This document shows positions 1-8,087 of a DNA stretch of 64,000 nt, in pieces. Position 1 is the first letter of the stretch; each line of letters begins with the position of its first letter. The position numbers and the translations under genes are program-made. Below the pieces are notes generated by a model. The model had not been told where the DNA came from. It made no database searches and saw only the letters and a program-made list of their open reading frames with translations. This DNA is from Bacillota bacterium. GTDB lineage: Bacteria > Bacillota > Clostridia > Lachnospirales > Lachnospiraceae. The stretch is taken from the NCBI GenBank assembly GCA_023435895.1, contig JAEZLH010000028.1, positions 303,715 to 367,714 on the forward strand, read 5' to 3'.

Positions 1-309
1 AAATAATGGAGCAAGAAAAGCAGAAAACCATAATTTCCCTCCGTCATCAAATCTCATAACAGGATTATTACCACAGTAAGCAAATAAATTCTTATCTGTG
101 AATTTTGTAGGAGTGGTCATTAACGTTTCTGTTTCATCCGCATTTAAGAACCTTCCCCACTCTGGATTATAATACCTACTCTGTAAATAATACAGTCCTG
201 ACTCGCTATCATAATAATAACTACGATATCTGATCGGATTAATTAACCCTATATTACCGCTATCCGTTATTGCATTTCCTGAACTATCCTTAACTGATGC
301 AAGAAGATG
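1..309 (-). pseudogene. RHS-repeat protein, C-terminal core fragment
   Basis: The minus strand reads the conserved RHS core: RYRSYYYDSESGLYYLQSRY, then NPEWGRFLNAD, then AYCGNNPVMRF. This is the region that precedes the variable toxin tip in RHS/YD-repeat proteins. The frame is open to the window edge, so the downstream tip is not visible. Upstream there are TAG codons at 312-310 and 318-316, and no start or RHS stalk; instead the frame abuts the broken portal gene. I read it as the 3' remnant of an RHS gene joined to phage DNA by deletion or recombination. The family call is strong from the motif; the remnant status follows from the missing 5' part. Confidence 0.75.
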
Positions 310-315
310 CTACTG

Positions 316-1125
316 CTAACCATCATTGAATGTTAAGATATCCATATTTATTTTAGGCAACAGATAACTGTTTTGAGGTATATTCCTCTGTACTGTCAAT
401 GCCAACTATACCACCCTTTTTCGCTGCTTCATCAAACCGTCACCTGAATTCCTCAGTACTCTTTCTACATCTGCAGAATCGAGCATAGCCTTTTTCTGTT
501 TCAGCAATCCTCGAACCTTGTTTGATACCGATAAAGCCTCAATTAATCCTTCGTCTGATGCTTTTATCATATCTAAAGTGTTGTAGATTGGGTTATTTCC
601 TTCACCTGATACGTCATATGAGTTATAAAACTTTCTCAGAATTACTATTTCCTCAACCCAAAGAGTATATTGCCGCCCTTCGTAGTCTGTGAACTTGACC
701 GCATACCCTCCGCCTTCAACCGGCAGGAATTCGAAATTACTATAGCTTATTGGAATTATTGACTCAGGAATTACCATATTCCCCGATGTAGTCCATGATA
801 TGTATGCCAATGCAGTGGTTTTATGCTCCCGTTGTGTTATTAACTTATACTTTAAATCAAATCCGGTCATTAACGCATTCGGCTGCATATTGAGCAACCT
901 TGCATATGGGCTCCTTCGCTTTATTTCCTTTATCCGTCCGTTTTCATCTACAACAACATGCATTGCTTCGGCTTTGGCTGCATGTGTAGCGATACAATCA
1001 ATAATTGCTCTTACCGTCTCTTGCTCATACAAATCCTTATTCCATGGAGATGATCTCGAATAATAAGAACCAATGCTCAAAAATCTGGTTTTAATTCTTT
1101 CAAAAAATTTACTGAATAATCCCAC
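316..1125 (-). pseudogene. Phage portal protein, frameshifted and truncated
   Basis: The N-terminal 239 codons (1125-406) match HK97-type phage portal proteins: DLYEQETVRAIIDCIATHAA, then KRRSPYARLLNMQPNALMTG, then an acidic/aromatic core. Intact portals are about 400 residues. The frame stops just after an AAAAGGG run; the next frame continues with portal-like GGIVGIDSTEEYTSKQLSVA, stops at 355-353, and a third frame carries PKINMDILTFNDG before TAG at 318-316. So there are two shifts, then fusion to RHS DNA. The portal forms the dodecameric DNA channel at the capsid vertex, so this phage cannot be functional. It lies 15 bp after terL in normal packaging-module order. Confidence 0.8.
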
Positions 1126-1140
1126 TTTGCTATCACCCCC

Positions 1141-2808
1141 TTATTTTACATATGGCATATATTCATCGTAATGCTTTACGTAACCAACCCATGCATTTAG
1201 CAGAGAAACCATTCCATCAATACGCCTATGCTGTTGTATCTTGACTGGCTGTATTGGCTCAATGCCATCTTTATTTGATGATTTCTTAGCCGTATTATGT
1301 AAGCACCATCGTAATATAGGATTGTTTTGGTAGATCACTTTGTGTTCTTCAAATGCAGCTCCCATTTCCTTCATTGACTGGCTCCATGTAAAAGGTCCCT
1401 GTGCTGTTTTTTCCATTTCAAATCCCCATTCTTCCATTTCAGGAACCCAATAGCCTGATAACGCTCGGTCATAGCATATCCATAATGGCCTTATGTTAAA
1501 TTCCTTTACCATCTTTACGAACCATTTGGTTACATCACCGTAATCTACTTGTGCGCCATCACAAATTGTAAGCCATTCCTGTTCCGCCCATAATTTATAA
1601 GGCGCTTCTTTCGATGTGGTCATATCTAATTTATCTATCCGGCTTTTGGGAAGAAAATAATGTTGAAGCACATAGATATTATCATCCTTTGGCTTGCGTA
1701 TCAGTAATGTAGCACAGGTCAAGTCTGTGGTTGCCGACAAATCACACCCACCTATTGCGTATGATTTTTTCAGATACTCTATATCAGTAACTTTTTCATT
1801 GACTATCGCTTCAAATGGTAGCCATGTGCTCTTTTCATTTTGTTTCATGTTGAAGTCCTTGGTTAATAATGTTGGAAGATATCCCGGATCAGTCTTAGCC
1901 CGCTGAACATCATCCGCAAGTTGAACGTATTTCTTAATTGTTCCAAGTCCAGGGTTCGCCTTGATCCACATTTTTGGATTCGTCCATTCATCCAGAGAAT
2001 CCAATTTATAAATAATGGGCAACAACCGGTCATCTTGAATATTACCTAAAGCAACGTCACCACCGCGGTCATGCAGCTGGTCATAAATCCCTTCCCGAAC
2101 AAATCCGCTGGTAGTGATACATCCAAGTAATGGTTGCCGTCTTGCTTTCATTCCTTGCTTAAGGACATCATACATATTTCTGTCGCGCTGCTCATGTACT
2201 TCATCTAAGGCAACAAAGTGAATATTTAAACCATCAAGTGTTTTACTTTCACTTGGTAAAGGCTTCATGATTGACCTGGTTATCTTAAACGATAACCCTT
2301 CACGTGTTGACTTTATTAATGCTCTTAGTTCACTCGATTGATCTACAATTGCCTTTGCGACATTATAAACAATTTTAGCCTGATCGAGCTTCGTAGCGGC
2401 GCTGTATATTTCTGCCCCATCTTCTCCATCTGCTGCCAGCATATAATCCGCTATGCATCCACTTAAGAAAGACTTGCCGTGTTTTCGTGGAACCTCGAAG
2501 AAATATTCCCTAAATCGACGGTATCCTGTGTCTTTCTCAAGGAAGCCAAACAATGCTTGAAGGAAAGCTTTTTGAAAAAGTTCAAGCTTAACTAATTGTC
2601 CAGCTTTTTCACCCTGGTAATGTCGGCAGAAGGTTTCAATAAACGTGATTATGTGGTTCCCAACATCTTCGTCAAAATAAAAAAGAAATGGATGTTTGAC
2701 TGGCAACTCCATTTCTTCTACAAGCCTTTTATATACTGTTTTTATTTCTTGGCACGCTTCTATTTTACCGGTTGATATTAACTCATAATACTCTTTGACA
2801 TAATTCAA
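1141..2808 (-). CDS. terL: Phage terminase large subunit
   Basis: 555 aa, full length for the Terminase_1 family that pairs with HK97-type portals. It is the ATP-driven motor and nuclease that cuts and packages phage DNA. Visible motifs: a variant Walker A at about residues 106-113 (VPRKHGKS), Walker B with the catalytic acidic residue at about 199-206 (VALDEVHE), and a C-terminal RNase H-like nuclease beginning IGGCDLSATTDLTCATLL with a further acidic site in ICYDRALSGYW. It starts with ATG. Its neighbours are terS upstream and the broken portal downstream. It is the only large phage gene here that still appears intact. Without a working portal or HNH partner it probably has no packaging role. 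Confidence 0.9.
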   Translation of the reverse strand: MNYVKEYYELISTGKIEACQEIKTVYKRLVEEMELPVKHPFLFYFDEDVGNHIITFIETFCRHYQGEKAGQLVKLELFQKAFLQALFGFLEKDTGYRRFREYFFEVPRKHGKSFLSGCIADYMLAADGEDGAEIYSAATKLDQAKIVYNVAKAIVDQSSELRALIKSTREGLSFKITRSIMKPLPSESKTLDGLNIHFVALDEVHEQRDRNMYDVLKQGMKARRQPLLGCITTSGFVREGIYDQLHDRGGDVALGNIQDDRLLPIIYKLDSLDEWTNPKMWIKANPGLGTIKKYVQLADDVQRAKTDPGYLPTLLTKDFNMKQNEKSTWLPFEAIVNEKVTDIEYLKKSYAIGGCDLSATTDLTCATLLIRKPKDDNIYVLQHYFLPKSRIDKLDMTTSKEAPYKLWAEQEWLTICDGAQVDYGDVTKWFVKMVKEFNIRPLWICYDRALSGYWVPEMEEWGFEMEKTAQGPFTWSQSMKEMGAAFEEHKVIYQNNPILRWCLHNTAKKSSNKDGIEPIQPVKIQQHRRIDGMVSLLNAWVGYVKHYDEYMPYVK

Positions 2809-2873
2809 TTTGTATCACCGCCGGTTTTTGGTTTACCCTGAATAATAAATTGTGCCAAGGCTTCCCCAGCTTG

Positions 2874-3209
2874 TTACAGTTTATTTTCCTTATCCTCAGG
2901 AAGCAAATCTGTTAATTGTTTTATCACACTTGTATAATTTATTATCATTGTATTATAAATTTCAATTTCGCTTGATTTTTTAAATCCCTTTTGATTTGCT
3001 CCATTTTGATATTCCTCAATGTATCCTTTAATATTAATAACAGATTGTAAATCTTCAAGCGTAACGGCCATGAAGGCAGCATTGCCAATTAACTTGTCTA
3101 CTGTCTTTCGCTTATTTTCAGGTAACTCTTTATAGATAGTATTAAGCTTTTTTACTTCTGAGTAAATGCGTTCTTCTTTTCTTAAATCCTGTTCTGTTTT
3201 TGGCATCAT
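2874..3209 (-). CDS. terS: Phage terminase small subunit (P27-type)
   Basis: 111 aa, highly charged and helical, ending in IKQLTDLLPEDKENKL. Short proteins of this kind immediately upstream of a Terminase_1 large subunit are P27-family small terminases, which recognise the pac/cos site and hand DNA to TerL. ATG start with a GGAGG sequence about 5 bp upstream. The gap to terL is 65 bp. The call rests on position plus length and composition; no single diagnostic motif is visible. Confidence 0.7.
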   Translation of the reverse strand: MMPKTEQDLRKEERIYSEVKKLNTIYKELPENKRKTVDKLIGNAAFMAVTLEDLQSVINIKGYIEEYQNGANQKGFKKSSEIEIYNTMIINYTSVIKQLTDLLPEDKENKL

Positions 3210-3297
3210 ACCACCTCCTGGCTACACCCCCTTATGCGTGAACCGTCCGGCTATTTAAGAGACTAACTCCAACGGTCTTCCGTGGGTATTTAAGATA

Positions 3298-3636
3298 TTA
3301 GACGACGGGGGGTATAGTTTTTATTAAGTATCCATTCTCATCGAAAGAAAAATTATTATCAGTATCAGTTTTCTTATTTTTGTTTTTTATTCCAACAATC
3401 TTTTGGTCTCTATGTATTGCAAAGTGACAGTCCTTGCATAAGGAGATAAGGTTGCCCTCATTGCTTGTTATATTGGGATCACTTATGTTCGCTGCTGTTA
3501 ACCATTCCACATGATGTACTTCCTCTGCCGGCTTACCACATTGAACACATTTATATTTATCTCGTTTAAGTATGTACTCCCGAATATCTCGCCACTGCTT
3601 GCTATTATAGAACGGCTTACTGAATCTCTATGCCAT
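3298..3636 (-). pseudogene. Phage HNH endonuclease with an amber stop at codon 3
   Basis: A well-placed Shine-Dalgarno (AAGGATAGG) precedes ATG GCA TAG at 3636-3628. After the TAG the frame continues as a classic phage HNH nuclease: RFSKPFYNSKQWRDIREYI, C-x2-C (CVQCGKPAEE), the HH of the catalytic motif (VHHVEWL), then N (NEGNLISLC) and C-x2-C...H (CKDCHFAIHRD). A nick-making HNH protein next to terminase is needed for packaging in many HK97-like phages. The family call is certain. Read literally the gene is knocked out by a nonsense codon, unless an internal start is used. It sits directly upstream of terS. Confidence 0.85.
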
Positions 3637-3923
3637 TATTTACCTATCCTTATGTTACGTCATACATGTGAGCTTTTTCCATCTGTGGTCATTCTATATA
3701 AAATAAATACATTTAATAATTGTATTTTATGTCATTTATTGGTATAATATATCTGCTACTGATTAGGAGCTTTTACATAATATATATTTCATCGGATGGC
3801 CATATCCACGCTCTGTATCGGTAGTACTTGATCCATTTCCATAATTATTCCCGTCCCTAAGACATTGGCATTCATATTTATATGATATAAGACCAAACAC
3901 TTCAGATAAGGAGGAATACATTA

Positions 3924-4094
3924 GTGGATATGGCGAATGTTTTAAAAGATTTTAGCTTGTTACTATTAGGCGTATATGGTATCCATTTTTTTCAATGGAT
4001 CCGTAAATTCATAATTAGACATGAAAATATTTTTTACTTTTTCTGTTTAGTGCTTTTCTTTATAATTATTATTTGTATTGTACACAATGTCTAA
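3924..4094 (+). CDS. Small membrane protein, 56 aa, in prophage region
   Basis: GTG start preceded by AAGGAGG at ideal spacing. The product MDMANVLKDFSLLLLGVYGI... has an amphipathic N-terminus, a basic segment (QWIRKFIIRHE) and one strongly hydrophobic helix (YFFCLVLFFIIIICIV). It runs opposite to the phage packaging genes and is followed 14 bp later by a strong rho-independent terminator, so it is a self-contained transcription unit. I do not recognise the family. It could be a moron, a holin-like or type I toxin-like peptide; the last two are guesses from size and topology alone. Confidence 0.55.
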   Translation: MDMANVLKDFSLLLLGVYGIHFFQWIRKFIIRHENIFYFFCLVLFFIIIICIVHNV

Positions 4095-4107
4095 CGTAAT
4101 AAGCCTT

Positions 4108-4140
4108 AAAAGAGAGCTACTGGCCAATAGCTCTCTTTTT
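4108..4140 (+). terminator. Rho-independent terminator after the 56-aa gene
   Basis: An AAAAGAGAGCTA / TAGCTCTCTTTT stem (12 bp) with an 8-nt loop is followed by a T run. It could act in both directions. Confidence 0.8.
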
Positions 4141-4180
4141 CGTAACAATAAAAAGCACCCCTAAGGATGCTCTTTTATTA

Positions 4181-4385
4181 TCATTTTTCAGTTCTACCTA
4201 CAAATTTACCACTGTCATCTGAAATCCTTATATTCTCTTTATTGAGTCCAGTCATCTCTTTGCAAAAGCGACACTCTATTTTATATCCACTCATAGTTAT
4301 AGCATCAAGGTTGTTCATACTGACAAAATTAATAGTTATCAAATATCTTACCACACGTTTCGCATTTAACTTGATTTTTATTCAA
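4181..4385 (-). pseudogene. Com-like zinc-ribbon phage protein, frameshifted
   Basis: AAAGGAGGAGG lies 11 nt before TTG, starting LNKNQVKCETCGKIFDNY and then stop. A second frame, beginning near INFVSMNNLDA, continues ITMSGYKIECRFCKEMTGLN and ends at TGA 4183-4181. Joined, the two give C-x2-C ... C-x2-C with about 28 residues between, the layout of short Com/zinc-ribbon phage proteins. The total length, 205 nt, is not a multiple of three, consistent with one indel. Com of phage Mu is a translational activator; whether that role holds here is unknown. Confidence 0.5.
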
Positions 4386-4496
4386 TCCCTAGTTAACCTC
4401 CTCCTTTTATGCAAATAATACCACCATATTTCAAATAAAGCAGTGTTTAATGCTTTTTCATGTGATATATTGAATATACCAAAGAAGTACAATCAT

Positions 4497-4664
4497 TTAT
4501 TTAGCAATTCTAATCCTACACCGTTCATCCGGTACCCATTCACTATATACCGAACTTGATGAACCTCTCTCAGTTCTATGTATTCCGCATATGTGCATTG
4601 TCCATAATGGGCACGCTCTGCATATGGATGGTTTCTTATCTGCTATTATTCTATATATCTTCAC
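4497..4664 (-). CDS. Small cysteine-rich phage protein
   Basis: About 55 aa from a GTG at 4664 that follows AGGAG with good spacing; an upstream ATG at 4688 lacks a ribosome-binding site. The sequence has ICRACPLW, a lone C in MHICGIHR, and DERCRIRIAK at the end: four cysteines and several His residues, suggesting a small metal-binding fold. It lies between the Com-like remnant and other small genes in the phage late region. I do not recognise a named family. Confidence 0.5.
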   Translation of the reverse strand: MKIYRIIADKKPSICRACPLWTMHICGIHRTERGSSSSVYSEWVPDERCRIRIAK

Positions 4665-4819
4665 TGGGCATCTCCTAAATTTAAACATAATAAAAACCCG
4701 TAACTGAAGTTCGGGCTATCTGCTTGTCTATTTTTTACCTTAGAGGTTATGTATTATGAGGATAAGATTTATGTTTAATATTTTATTTTATTGATTTTTA
4801 AATTTATTTATGAAGCATA

Positions 4820-4933
4820 TTAAATTTTATTGTCATTTTCCCATTCACGTATATCTTTTATCACTAACCGTATAACATCTATTAGATAAGCAATGGCAGT
4901 AATTAAAGCCGCCATACCGACCATGTCAACCAT
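4820..4933 (-). CDS. 37-aa single-helix membrane peptide, prophage
   Basis: ATGGAGG lies 9 nt before ATG. The product has a hydrophobic helix (MAALITAIAYLIDVIRLVI) followed by a charged tail ending EWENDNKI. The strong ribosome-binding site and uniform composition argue that it is translated, although it is very short. It is co-oriented with the packaging genes between the late-regulator-like gene and the Cys-rich gene. Function unknown. Confidence 0.5.
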   Translation of the reverse strand: MVDMVGMAALITAIAYLIDVIRLVIKDIREWENDNKI

Positions 4934-5097
4934 GAAAATGTTCCTCCATATTCAGTTAATATTAATTACTCTATTATCTGCAACATGGTTGAATATTATT
5001 CAAAGTGGGTTTGATGAGGCACCAGCCAAAACTGAATGCCTCATATCTTTTATTTTCTATGATATCATAATATACTAAAAGCATGTCCTTGCGGTGG

Positions 5098-5505
5098 TCA
5101 TCTTTTATTCTTATCAAGTAAGAAAAAGAAATATCTTCTGGCAGCATAAAAATCTTTTCTGCAACACGGCATTCCCATCATGTCTTCCAAATACCAACAT
5201 GGTACTTCCTCCGTTACTGATTTGATTATGTATGGATATAACACTGAATCTGTTTGTATTGCTGTCTGTTCAATTAACTCACATTTTGCTTGTAATTCTG
5301 TCCTTCTTATAGCAAGCGCTGCGGTAGCATCTTCCCCGCTTGTTGCTAATGGCATATCGGTAATCTGTTTGCTTTTCACTGTATCCTTTTTGTAAGTGAG
5401 TTCATCTCGCCATTCAGGATACTGTTCACAGAACCCACAAAGCTCTTTGTATCGCTTAGATGATATTCCGTAATCATCTAACTTTAGACTCCTCTTATTT
5501 GGCAT
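5098..5505 (-). CDS. Phage late-gene regulator-like protein (ArpU/RinA position)
   Basis: 135 aa. Starts MPNKRSLKLDDYGISSKRYKELCGF and ends with a Cys/Arg-rich segment, MMGMPCCRKDFYAARRYFFF. Proteins of this length ending in a pattern like 'PCCRxxFYxxRRxFF' just upstream of the HNH-TerS-TerL block are common in Lachnospiraceae prophages, where ArpU/RinA-type activators of late genes usually sit. The resemblance is in position and C-terminal pattern; a DNA-binding helix-turn-helix is not obvious by eye. ATG start with an AGGAGG sequence 5 nt upstream. Confidence 0.55.
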   Translation of the reverse strand: MPNKRSLKLDDYGISSKRYKELCGFCEQYPEWRDELTYKKDTVKSKQITDMPLATSGEDATAALAIRRTELQAKCELIEQTAIQTDSVLYPYIIKSVTEEVPCWYLEDMMGMPCCRKDFYAARRYFFFLLDKNKR

Positions 5506-5522
5506 GTAACGTCCTCCTGGAA

Positions 5523-5921
5523 CTAATAATGGTTATTTACCCTGAATTGAGGTCTATATATTGGATTTTGTCTTATCTTTTCAAAATCAGCGGATAAAGG
5601 ATAATAAAGATTTACCCTTGGATGAATATATTTATTTGAATAACCATAAGGAACATTCCTTAATGCCAGTATGTAAATAATTTGGATATTCAAAACATAA
5701 TCTTTAATTTCACGCTCGGCAACATGTTTTAACCCGTAACTCGAATGCGTATTATAATTAATGGATTTTCTCGTCATAAAGGGAATAAGTTCGTTATCTA
5801 TCCATGTTTCTACTTTGTTCCAATGCTCTTCTGTACAATCAATGATAGATTCTTTAAAATTTACTGTTGGACAAATAAATTCAGTTTCATTAACTCTTAT
5901 ATGAGAATGAAAAATTTCTAT
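5523..5921 (-). CDS. Prophage protein, probably 5'-truncated
   Basis: The minus frame is open from 5969 to 5523. Its coding-like part runs from about 5921: IEIFHSHIRVNETEFICPTV, DCTEEHWNKVETWIDNELIP, then HSSYGLKHVAEREIKDY and VPYGYSNKYIHPRVNLYYPL. This pattern (SSYGLKH followed by a Gly/Tyr-rich tail) is one I associate with a conserved phage protein of unknown function. The first ATG (5777) would remove well-formed upstream sequence, and no ribosome-binding site precedes any start, so the 5' end seems lost at a junction near 5930. An overlapping plus-strand frame (5899-6065) has competing coding character. It is 17 bp from the next phage gene. Confidence 0.5.
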   Translation of the reverse strand: MEIFHSHIRVNETEFICPTVNFKESIIDCTEEHWNKVETWIDNELIPFMTRKSINYNTHSSYGLKHVAEREIKDYVLNIQIIYILALRNVPYGYSNKYIHPRVNLYYPLSADFEKIRQNPIYRPQFRVNNHY

Positions 5922-6193
5922 GCTAGAGAAGGGAATAAGTGCTATATAGATGCATGTGAAGTAAAGACATTAAAAGACGATATTTTAACATTTACTAAAT
6001 TCAAATTAAGCGAATTAATGGGAAAACATATTAAGCATGAAGAAGCTGATCAGCTTAGTAAATAAAAAACTCCCAGTGATACTAATACTAGAAATCTATA
6101 TATAAGTTACTTCTAGCAAGATTTCCTAGTAACAATTATTGGAACTTCAAGTGATATCTTTAAGAACCCAAAATCTAAATTGAGGTGAAAATC

Positions 6194-6406
6194 ATGAAAT
6201 TCGGAATAAGAACACCAAGTCTTAAGAAAAGTCTTAAAGCCAGGACAACCGGAAGAGCCACTAGAACTGTCAAGAAATCCCTGATACCGGGCTATGGTAA
6301 GAAAGGGATGGGATGGATTAAAAACCCTAGGAAAGCGGCGTATGGCAAGGTATACAACAAGACATCTATTAGTCTTTTCTCATTATTGAAAAAGTTATTG
6401 AAATAA
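6194..6406 (+). CDS. Small highly basic phage-associated protein
   Basis: 70 aa from the ATG at 6194, preceded by GAGGTG at proper spacing; the GTG at 6187 is part of that ribosome-binding site. The sequence is Lys/Arg/Gly rich with two recognisable blocks, KKSLKARTTGRATRTVKKSL and PGYGKKGMGWIKNPRKAAYG, then a hydrophobic C-terminus. I recognise similar short proteins in clostridial prophages and mobile regions but know of no function; the charge suggests nucleic-acid binding. It is the first plus-strand gene of the cargo segment between the phage remnant and ssrA. Confidence 0.65.
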   Translation: MKFGIRTPSLKKSLKARTTGRATRTVKKSLIPGYGKKGMGWIKNPRKAAYGKVYNKTSISLFSLLKKLLK

Positions 6407-6408
6407 CA

Positions 6409-6439
6409 AAAGCCGCTATGGATTTAACCGGACGGCTTT
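6409..6439. terminator. Terminator between convergent genes
   Basis: AAAGCCG / CGGCTTT stem between the convergent 6194 and 6483 genes. A TTTTGTTATT tail lies on the minus side, so it best serves the 6483-7040 gene. Confidence 0.6.
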
Positions 6440-6482
6440 AAAATATATGTAATTTGAATATTCGATTAGTAATAAAGTAGAA

Positions 6483-7040
6483 TTATATTTTGAATTTCAT
6501 GGCATAAAATACTGTTTGATCACTTTTCATTATTGAACAATCATCATTACATTTTTTACACTTTTTATTTCGTAATTTCTTCTTAAGTTTTTTAAGATCA
6601 TCTTGATATGCTTCAAAATCTTTTAGTATTGTAAATTCACTCCTAATTATTTCCGCTATTTGATTATGTGTGCGGCACATGCAGATTTTATCATTTGGCA
6701 ATATTTTTTTAAGATTATATAACTCTCTCATAAATTCTTTTTGTGGGCATTTGTCCTGGTCTCTATTTTTAGAAATTTTTTGATTAACCCAAATATATTT
6801 ACTAAAAATATGGCTGCGAGACAATGCAAAATAATTAAGTGTAGTACTTTTAAGTTTTCTTCTTTCATAAAAAAATCCCAAAATATATGTACAAATGCAA
6901 AGAACAAGTATAATGAATTTTAGATATTGAGATTTATTAACCCATTCCAAAATTGCTAATAGAATAATAGGTATTGATAAAAAACAAATTAATATTGCTT
7001 CTGGGATATTATTATAAAATATTGACAGAATCCTTTTCAT
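6483..7040 (-). CDS. Two-TM membrane protein with Cys-rich C-terminus
   Basis: 185 aa, unrecognised. Two transmembrane helices at about residues 14-33 (AILICFLSIPIILLAILEW) and 40-58 (LKFIILVLCICTYILGFFY) form a hairpin, followed by a cytoplasmic-type charged domain. Near the end a coiled-coil-like Lys-rich stretch precedes KKCKKCNDDC, which with an upstream CMCRTH could form a metal site. Base composition is very AT-rich and codon use is Lys/Asn/Ile heavy, like the other cargo genes beside ssrA and unlike the glycolytic genes. The ATG start has GAGAAACC upstream, a weak ribosome-binding site. A defence or phage-exclusion role is possible from location only. Confidence 0.6.
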   Translation of the reverse strand: MKRILSIFYNNIPEAILICFLSIPIILLAILEWVNKSQYLKFIILVLCICTYILGFFYERRKLKSTTLNYFALSRSHIFSKYIWVNQKISKNRDQDKCPQKEFMRELYNLKKILPNDKICMCRTHNQIAEIIRSEFTILKDFEAYQDDLKKLKKKLRNKKCKKCNDDCSIMKSDQTVFYAMKFKI

Positions 7041-7219
7041 TTTCGGTTTCTCCTTTGAAGTTATTTATATTCAATGCATATATTATGCTAGTTTTTATCA
7101 AATTAAAATCAATCCTAATCTGCTATTATACAATGGGTAGCACCGACCTATTCTCATAATTACATTTGTTAATTTACCATTAATTAACATAACCTTATTG
7201 ATAGTAGCTTAACTCAAAT

Positions 7220-7948
7220 TTAATATATTACTGATATAAATAATGGAATTAAAATTGATAATATCGTCGCAACTATTACTCCCCAAAAAATTTGTGTTCT
7301 TAATGTTTGTATTTTATCACTTCTTTGTACTTCTGATTCCCAATAAAAAATTATTGGTGGGAAAAAATAATCTCTAATTTTTTTACTTATTATTACAATC
7401 ATAAATATAATAGTTAAAAATATAGGCAAAATCAGATTAACTGCACTTGTTACATCTGATGATCCTCCATTCGAGCTACGTTTTGTGATTAATGTGTATG
7501 CTGCTAATATTACCCATGCAGCAAAAAATGTTGCACCCAAATGATAAGAAGAGGTTTTTGAAAATACTGTATAATACCAAGGTTGTTTATTCTTTTCCAT
7601 TAATTTCTTAATCTTGCTTTCGAACAATATACAGTTATCAATATTATCCATTTGAAAATTCATATTTACAGTAGAATTATAAGCAACCGTCGCTGACATT
7701 TTTGTATTAAATTCTAAATTAAAAGATGAATTTGCAGTTATCCTAAGGTGTTTAATTCTATTATTTTCAAAATTTTCATAAGAAACCACTTCATCTAAAG
7801 AGTTAAAATCTATTGAATTTCCATTATCAAGTAACGCATTATATTTAATATTATTGAACTTACTCAATATGATTTCTTCCAATTCTTCTAAAAGTTTTTT
7901 TGTTACTACTATTGCCTTTTTGAATTTGAATCCTCCATATATTATCAA
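7220..7948 (-). CDS. Membrane protein with soluble N-domain and about 3 TM helices
   Basis: 242 aa, unrecognised. TTG start at 7948 with AAAGGGGG at good spacing. Residues 1-130 form a soluble, beta-rich-looking domain (ITANSSFNLEFNTKMSATVA...). Then come a helix around 137-155 (LGATFFAAWVILAAYTLI), a helix around 167-187 (AVNLILPIFLTIIFMIVII), a loop with WESEVQRSDKIQTLRTQ, and a terminal helix (GVIVATILSILIPLFISVIY). This soluble-sensor-plus-TM layout resembles exclusion or effector proteins in general shape only. AT-rich like its neighbours. It is divergent from the SOS-controlled 8088 gene. Confidence 0.6.
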   Translation of the reverse strand: MIIYGGFKFKKAIVVTKKLLEELEEIILSKFNNIKYNALLDNGNSIDFNSLDEVVSYENFENNRIKHLRITANSSFNLEFNTKMSATVAYNSTVNMNFQMDNIDNCILFESKIKKLMEKNKQPWYYTVFSKTSSYHLGATFFAAWVILAAYTLITKRSSNGGSSDVTSAVNLILPIFLTIIFMIVIISKKIRDYFFPPIIFYWESEVQRSDKIQTLRTQIFWGVIVATILSILIPLFISVIY

Positions 7949-8039
7949 TTTTTATCCCCCTTTAATGTTATACCAACATAATATAACATTATCTGCCAAC
8001 TATCAATATTCAAATTGCCAATGTGTTATTAAATTCTCA

Positions 8040-8068
8040 TTGACCGTCGGGAACATACGTTCTATAAT
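8040..8068 (+). promoter_or_regulatory. SigA promoter with LexA (SOS) box in the spacer
   Basis: -35 TTGACC (8040-8045), 17-bp spacer, -10 TATAAT (8063-8068). The spacer contains GAACATACGTTC (8051-8062), which fits the Firmicutes LexA/DinR core GAAC-N4-GTTC including the R-N-R-Y centre. LexA bound there would block RNA polymerase, so the gene at 8088 should be induced by DNA damage. Confidence 0.8.
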
Positions 8069-8087
8069 ATCAATCAGAGGTGAAAAT

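Noticed and set aside
3511..3747. Plus-strand 78-aa open frame
   Set aside because: It covers the antisense of the HNH gene's conserved 5' part and has no ribosome-binding site or known pattern.
4893..5078. Plus-strand 61-aa open frame
   Set aside because: Antisense to the 37-aa gene, which has the better ribosome-binding site; composition is not protein-like.
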